Made by a program: the position numbers and the translations under genes
DNA from: Nitrospira sp.
GTDB taxonomy: Bacteria > Nitrospirota > Nitrospiria > SBBL01 > JAADHI01
Direction of reading: 5' to 3'
Assembly (NCBI GenBank): GCA_027020665.1
Contig: JALUVJ010000083.1
Coordinates: forward strand, 1-46,043
Length of the DNA: 46,043 bases
Shown: in pieces, positions 16,101 through 26,856 of the stretch
How positions within the stretch are numbered: the stretch's first letter is position 1
Layout of the letters: every line of letters starts with the position of its first letter
The notes under the pieces: model-generated
The model's database searches: none
Told to the model about the DNA's origin: nothing
Seen by the model: only the letters and a program-made list of their open reading frames with translations

Positions 16101-16916
16101 TTATGGGTCAAAATTCGAATCCGAGCGATGCCAAATATCCGGCGTTGCGATAAATTTATTTTTTCTCACAGACAGATAAATTGCGGTTTTTCCAAAAAGT
16201 AACGCAGGGGACAAGACAAAACGTATCAATCGCATGTTTCGTTTTTTCTGACTCCGACCTTTTTCCCTCAATAAAAAATGGATAGAAGAAAACAAAGCAA
16301 TCAGTATTGAAAATGGGGCAAAAACCAATGACTCAAATGTCGAAGTGTTACTCATAATCTTTTTCACTTCAAAACCATTTTTTCTCAGCGTGTAAACAAG
16401 TTGAAGCGGGTTAATCGGGTTTATATGCCCCATATTCAACCAATACTCATTATAAGGCCTTCTAAAATAATCAAAACAACCCGTCAAAAAAAATCGCATT
16501 CTAGATCTCAAGCTGAGGATATTGGGGGATGTTAAAACCAACACCCCTTCGTCTTCCAGATGCATTGCAATTTCACGAATAAAATGAAATGGATTTTCAA
16601 GGTGTTCAATCAACTCTATAGCAATAATAATGTCAAATTGCTCTTTCAGTTGAAATTCTTTCTGCACGTCAATGTAGTGACATTTTATCCCAATATTACG
16701 CGAATTAATCTGTTCCGGCTGAATGTCTGCACATTGCATTTTAAATGGAATGTCACTTTCATCAAGCAGACCATGAAGTGCCTCCGCGAACACTCCCTTA
16801 CCAGGGCCTATTTCTAAAATATTCATAACACGGCTTGATTTTTTCTGCTTCAGACATTCAACAACCGTGTTCATAACAATTTCATTGACCCCTTTTGGAG
16901 AAATAGACCCCTTCAT
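16101..16916 (-). CDS. Class I methyltransferase of an envelope polysaccharide cluster
   Basis: This 271-residue protein has a SAM-binding domain with motif I MNILEIGPGKGVFAEAL (about residues 31-47), the acidic end of strand 2 in MQCADIQPEQI and IIIAIELIEHLENP as motif IV. It matches the Methyltransf_11/23 type often seen in sugar clusters. The C-terminal part has hydrophobic stretches (LVFAPFSILIALFSSIHFLL) that may hold it at the membrane. The gene and its upstream spacer are visibly more A+T-rich than the flanks, which suggests recent acquisition, common for polysaccharide genes. A weak GAGG site precedes the ATG. Its substrate is unknown. Confidence 0.82.
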   Translation of the reverse strand: MKGSISPKGVNEIVMNTVVECLKQKKSSRVMNILEIGPGKGVFAEALHGLLDESDIPFKMQCADIQPEQINSRNIGIKCHYIDVQKEFQLKEQFDIIIAIELIEHLENPFHFIREIAMHLEDEGVLVLTSPNILSLRSRMRFFLTGCFDYFRRPYNEYWLNMGHINPINPLQLVYTLRKNGFEVKKIMSNTSTFESLVFAPFSILIALFSSIHFLLREKGRSQKKRNMRLIRFVLSPALLFGKTAIYLSVRKNKFIATPDIWHRSDSNFDP

Positions 16917-17149
16917 CTCAAATTTGACCTCATATTTCTAAGCACTAGTTAAATTTCAGAACCATCCTACGAGCAACTTAAATCAGAAAAACAAAAAGTG
17001 GTTTATCGCTCAATAATTAATAAATTGGTCAAGAAATCCCTTCCTTCTCAGGACTCAAAATTTATGAAATTTCAATGAGGGTTAAAAATTTAAGAACAAA
17101 ATAGATCTAGCAATCCAGAGAACTACGGGATCACTCAACTATTGAATCA
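16917..17149. other. A+T-rich intergenic spacer
   Basis: About 230 bp between the divergent methyltransferase and purA genes, before the purA promoter region. It is A+T-rich with no open frame of note, no hairpin followed by T, and no copy of the dispersed element. I see nothing else in it. Confidence 0.5.
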
Positions 17150-17208
17150 CCCCCCAACGGCTTGACTTAAAAAACGATAAACTCTACCATAAACGCGCTT
17201 TTGGGGGG
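17150..17208. repeat. Inverted repeat spanning the purA promoter
   Basis: CCCCCCAA (17150-17157) is the exact complement of TTGGGGGG (17201-17208), 43 bases apart, bracketing the -35 and -10 boxes. The right arm contains the purA ribosome site. The left arm is upstream of the predicted transcription start, so pairing could only happen in DNA or in a read-through RNA. Confidence 0.5.
17162..17190 (+). promoter_or_regulatory. Sigma-70 promoter of purA
   Basis: TTGACT (17162-17167) and TACCAT (17185-17190) are separated by exactly 17 bases, with a predicted start near 17197. That gives a leader of about 22 nt containing GGGGGGAG, 8 nt before the ATG. Confidence 0.65.
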
Positions 17209-17215
17209 AGTATAA

Positions 17216-18511
<1,296 letters not shown>

Positions 18512-18711
18512 AAGCAATAAAATTTCCCGCTCCCTTTTGCTCAAAGACCGCTTTATCATCAAAATAGGCACTCAACTTCTTGTTTTAAGATGAGGGCTGC
18601 GATATACTTGCAAGCCCCTGCTGCCCTGGAAAAACAAAGCGTTTCCTTCAGCAACAGCATATTTTGTCATAAAAATTAGGCAGGTAAAAACCGCAAGACT
18701 TTCGGAGAATT

Positions 18712-21700
18712 ATGAATAAATTGTCGATTGTTTCAGATAAAAATTCCCTCACCGACTCCACCCGGATCCCCCCCCAACAAGGACTTTACAATCCTCAAAA
18801 TGAACACGACAGTTGCGGTATCGGATTTGTCGCCAATATCAAGGGCAGCCGTTCACACGACATCGTCAAAAAAGGCTTGGAAATCCTTGAGAACCTCACC
18901 CACCGCGGTGCCGTCGGTTGCGACCCTTGCACCGGAGATGGAGCGGGCATCATTTTGCAAGTGCCGCACCGGCTCTTGCATCGATCCTTGGAAGAACTCG
19001 GCGTCAAACTGCCCACGCCCGGTGCATACGGTGTGGGCATGGTCTTTCTGCCGCCGGATCCGCAAGACCGCAGGGCCTGCGAAAAGATTTTTGAAAAAAT
19101 CATTTTAGAAGAAGACCAACGTCTTTTGGGCTGGCGGGATGTACCCACAAAAGACGATACCATCGGCGTTCAGGCCAGAGAATCAATGCCTACAATCCGG
19201 CAAATTTTCATCGCACGCGACATTCTCAGTGAAACCGAATTTGAGCAAAAATTATACGTCATGCGTCGGCGCATCGAAAATGCCGTACGGCATTCCGCCA
19301 TCGAAGGGAAAAATTTCTTCTATGTCTGCAGTCTTTCCTGCAACACGATTTTGTACAAAGGCCTGCTCCTGCCCGATCAACTCCCGCGGTTTTTTCCCGA
19401 CCTTTGCGACCCGGAAACCCGGAGCGCACTCGCACTGGTCCATTCGCGTTTTTCGACCAACACCTTCCCCGCTTGGCCGCTCGCACACCCCTTTCGTTTC
19501 ACCTGTCACAATGGTGAAATCAACACCCTGAAAGGCAATGTAAACTGGATGCGTGCACGGCAGGGCCGTCTTTCCTCCAAACGTTTCGGACGCGACCTCG
19601 AAAAGCTGTTCCCCATTATTGATCCGGAGCAAAGCGATTCGGCCTGTTTTGACAACGCCTTGGAATTTTTGGTGATGGGCGGTCGTTCCCTGCCGCACGC
19701 CATGATGATGCTCATTCCCGAAGCCTGGGCGGGCAACCCGCACATGGATCTCGACCGGCGCGGGTTTTATGAATATCACGCCGCAATGATGGAACCCTGG
19801 GACGGCCCGGCCGCCATCGCATTCACCGACGGGAAAATGATCGGCGCAACGCTCGACCGCAACGGACTCCGACCCGCGCGTTATCTTGTCACCCAGGACG
19901 ATCTTGTTGTTTTGGCCTCTGAAACAGGCGTGCTGGAATTTGCGCCTGAAGAAGTCCGAAGCAAAGGACGGCTCCAGCCCGGAAAAATGTTTTTAATCGA
20001 TACCGAACAAGGCCGCATCATTGATGATGATGAAATCAAAGCCAAAATTTCATCCCAACAACCCTATCGCGAATGGGTTTCAACCTATCGCATCAGCATC
20101 AATGAACTTCCTGAGCCTTTAAACCTGCATCAGCCCGACCACGCCACGCTGCGCCAGCGGCAACAAACCTTCGGCTATACCATTGAAGACCTCAAAATGT
20201 TGCTCACGCCGATGGCCGTCAACGGCGAAGAGGCCGTCGGCTCCATGGGACACGATACGCCCTTGGCCGTCTTGTCCGACCGGCCGCAATTGCTTTTTAA
20301 ATATTTCAAACAACTTTTTGCGCAAGTGACCAATCCCCCGATTGACCCGATCCGCGAACGCCTGGTCATGTCCCTCATTACGACCATCGGGCCGAAAGCC
20401 AACTTATTAACCGAAACCCCGCAGCACGCGCGGCGGATTAAGATTCAACAACCGATTCTCACCAACGCGGATCTTGAAAAAATTCAGCAGATTGCAGATA
20501 AACACTTCAAACCCATCAAGCTCAAGATGCTCTTCCGCGCTGCAAACGGCCCCAAAGAAATGGCCATCGCAATCGACCGGCTCTGCCGGCAAGCCAGTGA
20601 GGCCATCGCCACAGGTTATAAATTCATTATTTTAAGCGACCGGGGCGTCAATGCCGAATGGGCGCCGATTCCTTCACTGCTCGCCGTTTCAGCCATTCAT
20701 CATCATCTCATCCGTGAATCCCTTCGCACGGAAATCGGCTTAATCGTGGAAACCGGCGAGGCCCGGGAAGTTTCGCATTTTGCCCAATTGATCGGTTACG
20801 GCGCGGGCAGCGTCAATCCTTACTTGGCCTTTGAAACGCTCACCGACATGGTGCGTGAAGAATACCTGCCCGAAACCATCGACGAAGTCACCGCCGAGAT
20901 CAAATACATCAAGGCGGTCAACAAAGGCCTCTTGAAAATCTTTTCCAAAATGGGGATTTCGACCGTTCAAAGCTATTGCGGCGCACAGATTTACGAAGCC
21001 GTCGGACTCAACAGCGAAACCATCGACCGCTATTTTACCGGCACACCCTCCAAAATCGGCGGCGTCGGAATTGACACGCTCGCCGAAGAAGTCCTCCAGC
21101 GTCACACCATAGCCTATCACACCTTTCACCCCGTCCGGCAACTCGATTTCGGCGGCGAATATCATTACCGCATTCAAGAGGAACACCACAATTGGAACCC
21201 CGAAACCATTGCCGCTTTGCAGCACGCCACTCAGGGAAATAACCCCGATATTTATCAGGAATTCGCCCGCCTCGCAAATAACGAATCCAAACGGCACGCC
21301 ACCATCAGAGGCCTGCTTGAATTCAAGGAAGCAGAGTCCGTTCCCTTGGACGAAGTGGAGCCTGCCTCGGAAATCATGAAACGCTTCACCACCGGTGCGA
21401 TGTCTTACGGCGCCATCAGCAAAGAATCACACGAAACCCTCGCCATCGCCATGAACCGCATCGGCGGACGCAGCAACACGGGAGAAGGCGGAGAACACGA
21501 AGAGCGCTTTAACACAGAGCGAAACAGCAAAATCAAACAAGTCGCTTCGGGGCGTTTCGGCGTTACGGCCAACTACTTGATTAATGCCGAAGAGCTTCAA
21601 ATCAAAATGGCGCAGGGCGCAAAACCGGGAGAAGGCGGACAACTTCCGGGTCATAAAATTGATGAAGTTATTGCAAAACTGCGTTTTTCAACACCGGGTG

Positions 21701-23265
21701 TGACACTCATTTCCCCGCCGCCGCACCACGATATTTACTCGATTGAAGACCTTGCGCAACTCATCTTTGATTTGAAAAATGTGAATCCAAAAGCCGCGAT
21801 TTCGGTGAAACTCGTCTCCGAAGTCGGCGTCGGCACCGTCGCCGCAGGCGTTTCCAAGGCCCATGCGGACCTCATCGTCATCGCCGGCGGTTCAGGTGGC
21901 ACCGGCGCATCTCCGCTCTCTTCAATCAAATATGCCGGATTACCCTGGGAATTGGGACTCGCCGAAACCCAGCAAACCCTGGTTTTAAACGACCTGCGCG
22001 GACGCACCCGCATTCAAACAGACGGCCAACTCAAAACAGGCCGCGACGTTGTTATCGCCGCCCTGCTCGGCGCAGAGGAATTCGGATTTTCAACCGCGCC
22101 CTTGATCGTCGAAGGCTGCATCATGATGCGCAAATGCCATTTGAATACCTGTCCGGTCGGCATCGCCACACAAGATCCCGAACTGCGTAAAAAATATCGC
22201 GGCAAACCCGAACATCTCGTGAACTATTTTTATTTTCTCGCCGAAGACGTGCGGACGCTGATGGCCCGACTCGGCTTCCGAAAATTTGAAGACATGATCG
22301 GACAATCCGACCGTCTGCGTTATCAAAAAGCCATCGGCCACTGGAAAGCAAAAGGACTTGATCTTTCCCCCATGCTTTATAAACCAGAAGTCGGCCCTGA
22401 GGTTCCCTGTCACTGTGTGAAAGCACAGGAACACGGCCTCGAACAGGCACTCGACCATCTCTTGATCGAAAAAGCCCATGCGGCGCTTGATAAAAAAACA
22501 GCCGTGCATGAAAAATTGCCCATCCGAAACATCCACCGCGCCGTTGGTGCCATGCTTTCAGGAGAAATTTCCTTACGTTTTGGCACGTCCGGGCTACCGG
22601 ACGACACCATTCGTTTTGACTTCAACGGCACCGCCGGTCAAAGTTTCGGGGCCTTCTGTGCCAAAGGCCTCACGCTCACTTTGGAGGGCGATGCAAACGA
22701 CTACACCGGAAAAGGCCTCTCCGGCGGAAAAATCATTATCTATCCGCCCAAAGACTCCCTCTTTGAACCGGAAGAAACCATTTTAATCGGCAATACTTCC
22801 CTTTACGGCGCAACCGGCGGCGAAGCCTATTTTTACGGCGTGGCCGGAGAACGGTTTGCCGTGCGCAATAGCGGGGCACGTGCCGTTATCGAAGGGGTCG
22901 GCGATCACGGTTGTGAATACATGACCGGCGGTGTCATCGTCGTGCTTGGAAAAACGGGCCGCAATTTCGCGGCCGGCATGAGCGGCGGACTGGCTTTTGT
23001 GCTAGATGAAGAAGGCAGCTTTGCCCGGCAATGCAATCTGAGCCTGGTGGAATTGGAATCCGTCGGCACAACCGATGACAAGGTCCTTTTGAAAGATCTG
23101 ATTAAAAAACACGTGGCTTATACCGGAAGTAAAAAAGGAACACGGATATTGTCGCAATGGGACAACATCCTGCCAAAATTCGTAAAAGTCATTTCATCGG
23201 AATATAAAAAAGTACTGGAACTGCGCAAGGCAAGGAAAGCGAAGGAGGAAGCACTGCATGGGTGA
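18712..23265 (+). CDS. gltB: Glutamate synthase, large (alpha) subunit
   Basis: This 1517-residue enzyme makes two glutamates from glutamine and 2-oxoglutarate with GltD. It has the usual order: an N-terminal class II glutaminase domain, a central domain, the FMN-binding synthase domain and a C-terminal beta-helix (GXGXG) domain. The glutaminase nucleophile is Cys35 in HDSCGIGF, implying removal of a 34-residue propeptide. The 3Fe-4S cluster cysteines are in [28 protein letters not shown] and [15 protein letters not shown] belong to the FMN/2-oxoglutarate site. A CGGAG ribosome site precedes the ATG. It overlaps gltD by 8 nt. No sigma-54 promoter is recognisable upstream. Confidence 0.98.
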   Translation: MNKLSIVSDKNSLTDSTRIPPQQGLYNPQNEHDSCGIGFVANIKGSRSHDIVKKGLEILENLTHRGAVGCDPCTGDGAGIILQVPHRLLHRSLEELGVKLPTPGAYGVGMVFLPPDPQDRRACEKIFEKIILEEDQRLLGWRDVPTKDDTIGVQARESMPTIRQIFIARDILSETEFEQKLYVMRRRIENAVRHSAIEGKNFFYVCSLSCNTILYKGLLLPDQLPRFFPDLCDPETRSALALVHSRFSTNTFPAWPLAHPFRFTCHNGEINTLKGNVNWMRARQGRLSSKRFGRDLEKLFPIIDPEQSDSACFDNALEFLVMGGRSLPHAMMMLIPEAWAGNPHMDLDRRGFYEYHAAMMEPWDGPAAIAFTDGKMIGATLDRNGLRPARYLVTQDDLVVLASETGVLEFAPEEVRSKGRLQPGKMFLIDTEQGRIIDDDEIKAKISSQQPYREWVSTYRISINELPEPLNLHQPDHATLRQRQQTFGYTIEDLKMLLTPMAVNGEEAVGSMGHDTPLAVLSDRPQLLFKYFKQLFAQVTNPPIDPIRERLVMSLITTIGPKANLLTETPQHARRIKIQQPILTNADLEKIQQIADKHFKPIKLKMLFRAANGPKEMAIAIDRLCRQASEAIATGYKFIILSDRGVNAEWAPIPSLLAVSAIHHHLIRESLRTEIGLIVETGEAREVSHFAQLIGYGAGSVNPYLAFETLTDMVREEYLPETIDEVTAEIKYIKAVNKGLLKIFSKMGISTVQSYCGAQIYEAVGLNSETIDRYFTGTPSKIGGVGIDTLAEEVLQRHTIAYHTFHPVRQLDFGGEYHYRIQEEHHNWNPETIAALQHATQGNNPDIYQEFARLANNESKRHATIRGLLEFKEAESVPLDEVEPASEIMKRFTTGAMSYGAISKESHETLAIAMNRIGGRSNTGEGGEHEERFNTERNSKIKQVASGRFGVTANYLINAEELQIKMAQGAKPGEGGQLPGHKIDEVIAKLRFSTPGVTLISPPPHHDIYSIEDLAQLIFDLKNVNPKAAISVKLVSEVGVGTVAAGVSKAHADLIVIAGGSGGTGASPLSSIKYAGLPWELGLAETQQTLVLNDLRGRTRIQTDGQLKTGRDVVIAALLGAEEFGFSTAPLIVEGCIMMRKCHLNTCPVGIATQDPELRKKYRGKPEHLVNYFYFLAEDVRTLMARLGFRKFEDMIGQSDRLRYQKAIGHWKAKGLDLSPMLYKPEVGPEVPCHCVKAQEHGLEQALDHLLIEKAHAALDKKTAVHEKLPIRNIHRAVGAMLSGEISLRFGTSGLPDDTIRFDFNGTAGQSFGAFCAKGLTLTLEGDANDYTGKGLSGGKIIIYPPKDSLFEPEETILIGNTSLYGATGGEAYFYGVAGERFAVRNSGARAVIEGVGDHGCEYMTGGVIVVLGKTGRNFAAGMSGGLAFVLDEEGSFARQCNLSLVELESVGTTDDKVLLKDLIKKHVAYTGSKKGTRILSQWDNILPKFVKVISSEYKKVLELRKARKAKEEALHG

Positions 23266-24688
23266 TGTAAAAGGATTTCTAAAAATCAAACGCACCGGAC
23301 CCAAGCGGCGTCCGGTTTCGGACCGTATTCATGACTGGAAAGAAATCTACAAACCCATGAAAGAAGAAACCCTGAAACAACAGGGTGCCCGTTGCATGGA
23401 CTGCGGCGTGCCTTTTTGTCAGGGCTGGTCGGGCTGTCCCGTGCAAAATATGATTCCGGATTGGAATGATCTTGTCTTTCGCGGGCGCTGGAAAGACGCC
23501 TTAAAAGCCCTGCACAGCACGAACAATTTCCCCGAATTTACCGGACGCCTTTGTCCCGCGCCCTGTGAAAGCGCTTGCGTGCTTGGCATCATTGACGAGC
23601 CTGTTGCCATCCGCGTCACCGAATGGAATATCATCGACCGCGGATTTAACGAAGGCTGGGTCGCCCCAATCCCCCCTGCACGCGAAACGGGGAAAAAAAT
23701 CGCCGTGATCGGTTCCGGCCCGGCCGGACTGGCCGCCGCCCAACAGTTGCGCCGCAACGGGCACAGTGTGACCGTCTTTGAAAAAGATAACCGCATCGGC
23801 GGTCTGCTGCGTTACGGCATTCCTGATTTTAAGATGGAAAAACGGGTGCTGGAGCGCCGCCTCAAACAAATGAGGGCCGAAGGTGTTGAATTTAAAACCA
23901 ATATCCATGTCGGAGCGGATTTAACAGTTGAAACCCTCAAAAAAGACTTCGACGCCATTTGTCTCGCCACAGGCGCAATGCAGGCACGTGATCTGTCCGT
24001 GCCCGGCCGTGAACTTCAGGGCATTCATTTCGCAATGGATTTCCTCACGCAGCAAAACAAACGCAATGCGGGAGATGCGATTGACCCGCTCATTGAAATC
24101 AGCGCAAAAGACAAACGCGTGGTCATTCTCGGCGGCGGTGATACAGGCGCCGACTGTCTCGGCACCAGTCATCGGCAGGGGGCACGCGAAGTGCGCCAAA
24201 TCGAGCTGCTGCCCGAACCGCCATTGAAACGATCAACAAACACGCCCTGGCCCTTGTGGCCGATGCAGTTGCGCACCTCCTCCGCACACGAAGAAGGCGG
24301 CATTCGCGAATGGTCTTTCATGACCAAAAAGTTTTCAGGAAAAAACGGACAGCTTCAAAAACTGCACGGCGTCCGTGTTGAAAAAATCATCAATGTGTCC
24401 GGCGGTGTGAAATTCATTGAAGTGCCAGATAGCAATTTTGAGATTGAATGTGATTTGGTGCTTTTGGCGATGGGTTTCACTGGCCCGCAAAAAGCGGGAC
24501 TTTTGACCGACCTGGGTGTAAATACCGACAGTCGCGGCAACGTCACGGTGGATGAAAACCGCATGACCAATGTGAAAGGGGTCTTCGCCGCCGGAGACAT
24601 TAAACTGGGGGCATCCCTCATTGTCTGGGCCATCTATGAGGGCCGCGAAGCGGCCAAGGGCATTGAAGCGTATTTGAAAAAATGCTAA
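23258..24688 (+). CDS. gltD: Glutamate synthase, small (beta) subunit
   Basis: This 476-residue flavoprotein passes electrons from NADPH to GltB. N-terminal cysteines in [11 protein letters not shown] and [10 protein letters not shown] bind 4Fe-4S clusters. [19 protein letters not shown] is the FAD loop and [20 protein letters not shown] the NAD(P)H loop, and [19 protein letters not shown] is the conserved closing FAD site. A GGAGG-type ribosome site lies inside the end of gltB, which it overlaps by 8 nt. Its TAA overlaps the TAG of the convergent trmI gene, so the two transcripts must share 3' sequence. Confidence 0.98.
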   Translation: MGDVKGFLKIKRTGPKRRPVSDRIHDWKEIYKPMKEETLKQQGARCMDCGVPFCQGWSGCPVQNMIPDWNDLVFRGRWKDALKALHSTNNFPEFTGRLCPAPCESACVLGIIDEPVAIRVTEWNIIDRGFNEGWVAPIPPARETGKKIAVIGSGPAGLAAAQQLRRNGHSVTVFEKDNRIGGLLRYGIPDFKMEKRVLERRLKQMRAEGVEFKTNIHVGADLTVETLKKDFDAICLATGAMQARDLSVPGRELQGIHFAMDFLTQQNKRNAGDAIDPLIEISAKDKRVVILGGGDTGADCLGTSHRQGAREVRQIELLPEPPLKRSTNTPWPLWPMQLRTSSAHEEGGIREWSFMTKKFSGKNGQLQKLHGVRVEKIINVSGGVKFIEVPDSNFEIECDLVLLAMGFTGPQKAGLLTDLGVNTDSRGNVTVDENRMTNVKGVFAAGDIKLGASLIVWAIYEGREAAKGIEAYLKKC

Positions 24689-25476
24689 GTCATACGCGTA
24701 ACCTTTCTGGCCGTCGTGATGAAGCCGGAATGCGCCACCATGCGCAGGCTGGGACGGACACTGCGGCCGTCGACACTCCAGGGACGCAGCATTGTTTCAA
24801 AGGTTGCAATCGATTCAAAAATACGGGCTTCCCGCAAGGCCGCAACAACCTTTTCAATCTGCGGCACCGTGGGTAAAAAACACAAAAAAATCCCCCCGGA
24901 ACGCAGCTTGTCCACCGCGTGCGGCACAACAAGATGCGGCTCCGGCAAATCCAGCACGATGCGATCCACTTCTTCTTCGACAATGCCCTCATAAATGCTT
25001 TGGTTGTGTACAAACAAACGGTCATTCAAGGGAGAAGGGCTGAAATAAGCCTCGATATTTTTGATCGCCCGCCTTGCAAAATCCTCCCTAATTTCGTAAG
25101 CAATCAGTCGCCCCTTTTCGCCAACGGCGTTTAAAAGCGGAATCGTGAGCGCACCGGAACCGATTCCCGCCTCAATCACCGTTGCGCCCGGATACACATC
25201 GGCCCATATCGGAATAATCGCCAGATCTTTGGGGTAAAGAATCTGCGCCCCGCGTTTCATGTGCAGCGTGTATTCCGCCAAAGTCGGTCTAAAGACAAAA
25301 AAACGCGTGCCGCGGGATAAGGCAATCTCCGAACCGTCTTCCAAACCGATGATGTCGTCGTGGGAGATTTTTTCCCCGCTGAACTCATACATCGCGCCTG
25401 TTTTTAAGGCAATGCGATAAACCCGGCCTTTTTTATTCACGAGATGCAAACGTTCTCCGGCGGAAAAAGGTTTCAT
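24685..25476 (-). CDS. trmI: tRNA (adenine-58-N1)-methyltransferase
   Basis: This 263-residue SAM enzyme makes m1A58 in the tRNA T-loop. A small N-terminal beta-barrel domain (FSAGERLHLVNKKGR onward) is followed by GAQILYPKDLAIIPIWAD, motif I VIEAGIGSGALTIPL, IAYEIREDFARRA, and VDRIVLDLPEPHLVVP with the catalytic-site Asp. The start is the ATG at 25476, because it overlaps the TtuA stop as ATGA and gives the family N-terminus. A frame from 25557 would add 27 unrelated residues. It is third in a coupled ttuB-ttuA-trmI operon; s2T54 and m1A58 are neighbouring T-loop modifications known to act together in Thermus. Confidence 0.94.
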   Translation of the reverse strand: MKPFSAGERLHLVNKKGRVYRIALKTGAMYEFSGEKISHDDIIGLEDGSEIALSRGTRFFVFRPTLAEYTLHMKRGAQILYPKDLAIIPIWADVYPGATVIEAGIGSGALTIPLLNAVGEKGRLIAYEIREDFARRAIKNIEAYFSPSPLNDRLFVHNQSIYEGIVEEEVDRIVLDLPEPHLVVPHAVDKLRSGGIFLCFLPTVPQIEKVVAALREARIFESIATFETMLRPWSVDGRSVRPSLRMVAHSGFITTARKVTRMT

Positions 25477-26381
25477 GAAGTCACCGCCGTCGAACGTTCG
25501 ATCAGACGGCAATATCCGCACTGTGTGCTCTGACCGGGTTGACCACAGGTCCGGCAAAGATCCGCATCTTCAACAGGCGGAGGACTGGGGAATAACACTT
25601 CTTTTTGTTTTAAAAACCCGAAATAAAATTGGTGTTTCGCGCCGGGAGAAGCTTCTTCGAGCCGGTTGAGCGTTTCTTTGTAGGTAAACATTTTTGCGCC
25701 GTTCGACATCGGACATTCTTCCACAATGTAATCAATGCGATTCAAAATGCAGTACGCTGCGATTTCGCGTTCCGGCAAGCGATAGAGCGGTTTCACTTTT
25801 TTGGCCCAAAGTCCGCCGTCATCCGAAAGCACGGGGCTTTGTTTTTCAAGATAAGGCACCTGCCATTTTAATAGATTCCCCAGAAGCCGGGCCGCTTCAT
25901 CATCCAAATTGTGGCCCGTCGCCACGACGGGAAAACCTTTTTCAAGGGCGATGCGGTTAAAATGATGGCGTTTCATCGTTCCGCAGGCCGAGCAGGCCGG
26001 ACGCACCGAGGCCTTGGCGATTTCCACAATACCGAGTCCGTAGGATGCCTGATAAGCGTGGGTAATGAGTGAGAGATTGCGGGAAGCGGCGAAGGTTTCC
26101 ACCTTTTGTTGCGATGTTTCGGAATAGGCTCCGATGCCAAGATTTAAATGCAAACCGACCGTTTCGTAACCCAGTTTGATCAAAACATCCCAAAGCGCCA
26201 AGCTGTCTTTTCCGCCTGAAACGGCGACCAATACAGGCGCATCCTTCGAAAACATCTTGTCGTCGGAAATGGCGATTGAAACCTGTTTCAGCAAATAATC
26301 CTCAAAACAGACATCACAAAAAGCCGTATTGTGCCGGGGCATTTTGATAACGGCCGACCGTTTACACTTGCGGCACTTCAT
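25473..26381 (-). CDS. ttuA: tRNA 2-thiolation enzyme, TtuA family (s2T54)
   Basis: This 302-residue protein has the full TtuA layout. Zinc finger 1 uses Cys3, 6, 22 and 25. The ATP PP-loop is SGGKDS (residues 55-60). Cys130 and Cys133 (CSAC) plus Cys223 (ECPMSNGAK) are placed as the three 4Fe-4S ligands of Thermus and Thermotoga TtuA, and zinc finger 2 uses Cys276, 279, 288 and 291. TtuA adenylates tRNA position 54 and accepts sulfur from the TtuB thiocarboxylate. The archaeal/eukaryal relative Ncs6 acts on U34, so target position is inferred from the TrmI and TtuB neighbours. ATGA overlaps on both sides show tight coupling. The E1 partner is not in the operon; the E1-like genes at 4943 and 7793 are candidates. 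Confidence 0.9.
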   Translation of the reverse strand: MKCRKCKRSAVIKMPRHNTAFCDVCFEDYLLKQVSIAISDDKMFSKDAPVLVAVSGGKDSLALWDVLIKLGYETVGLHLNLGIGAYSETSQQKVETFAASRNLSLITHAYQASYGLGIVEIAKASVRPACSACGTMKRHHFNRIALEKGFPVVATGHNLDDEAARLLGNLLKWQVPYLEKQSPVLSDDGGLWAKKVKPLYRLPEREIAAYCILNRIDYIVEECPMSNGAKMFTYKETLNRLEEASPGAKHQFYFGFLKQKEVLFPSPPPVEDADLCRTCGQPGQSTQCGYCRLIERSTAVTS

Positions 26382-26578
26382 GCGCTTCCGCCAGAAATCA
26401 CAGGCCGGATTTCAATAACGGCGTCATCCGCAATCACGGTATCTTCCGTCACCAAGACATCGTCGCAAATAACCAAATGCGCCTCCCTGGAAAGACCGAG
26501 TTTCAATAAAATGGAGGAAACCGGCTTTGGCCCTCGAAACGAAACTTCCCGCGCAGGGTGAAAAAGTTTAATCTGCAT
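26378..26578 (-). CDS. ttuB: TtuB-like sulfur carrier ending Gly-Gly-Ser-Ala
   Basis: This 66-residue beta-grasp protein has the TtuB/ThiS shape: a first hairpin MQIKLFHPAREVSFRG, the helix ILLKLGLSREAHLV, the VLVTEDTVIADDAV segment and the end PVISGG-SA. The Gly-Gly at residues 63-64 would carry the thiocarboxylate for TtuA, but Ser-Ala follows, so cleavage would be needed first. Thermus TtuB ends directly in Gly-Gly. The stop overlaps the ttuA ATG by 4 nt. No good ribosome site is visible before its own ATG. Being immediately ahead of TtuA makes the assignment much stronger than sequence alone. Confidence 0.82.
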   Translation of the reverse strand: MQIKLFHPAREVSFRGPKPVSSILLKLGLSREAHLVICDDVLVTEDTVIADDAVIEIRPVISGGSA

Positions 26579-26638
26579 GGGGAAGTAGTTTAATCAAATC
26601 GCCGCAGATTTGCAATTTTGGAACAAAAACAATAAAAG

Positions 26639-26673
26639 CGACAAAATTGTCGTGTTCCAGAATAAATTGTCGT
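26639..26673. promoter_or_regulatory. Palindrome and 20-bp-spaced direct repeat in the ttuB/narK divergent spacer
   Basis: CGACAAAATTGTCG (26639-26652) is a 6-bp palindrome with a 2-base centre. Its right half, AATTGTCGT (26645-26653), recurs at 26665-26673, exactly 20 bp on, which puts the two on the same face of the helix. The position between divergent genes suits a regulator site. I cannot match it to a named regulator. Confidence 0.4.
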
Positions 26674-26746
26674 AAAACCATGAACAATCTGATTCCGGCA
26701 ATGAAAACCTTTCATCAAAATAAAAAGCGTAAACCCTTAATTTTAT

Positions 26747-26763
26747 AAATGTTTATTTCATTT
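26747..26763. promoter_or_regulatory. Weak A+T-rich palindrome upstream of the transporter gene
   Basis: AAATGTTTATTTCATTT has 5-bp arms around a 7-base centre, about 95 bp before the transporter start. In such A+T-rich DNA this may be chance. Confidence 0.2.
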
Positions 26764-26856
26764 AAAATAATTTGGCACCTTATTTGCTTTACTTTGATGC
26801 CGTTTTGGGACGCTCTTGTATGGAAGTCGTCTATTTCAGGAAGCAGAGTTTTTTTC

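Noticed and set aside
16101-16130. T-loop-like TTCGAATCC suggesting a tRNA
   Set aside because: It is inside the C-terminus of the methyltransferase gene and no cloverleaf can be built around it.
18594-18711. Sigma-54 promoter before gltB
   Set aside because: A TTGCA is present but the required GG lies at the wrong distance.
26579-26856. FNR/NarL-type sites before the nitrate transporter
   Set aside because: No TTGAT-N4-ATCAA and no convincing heptamers; only an unassigned palindrome is present.
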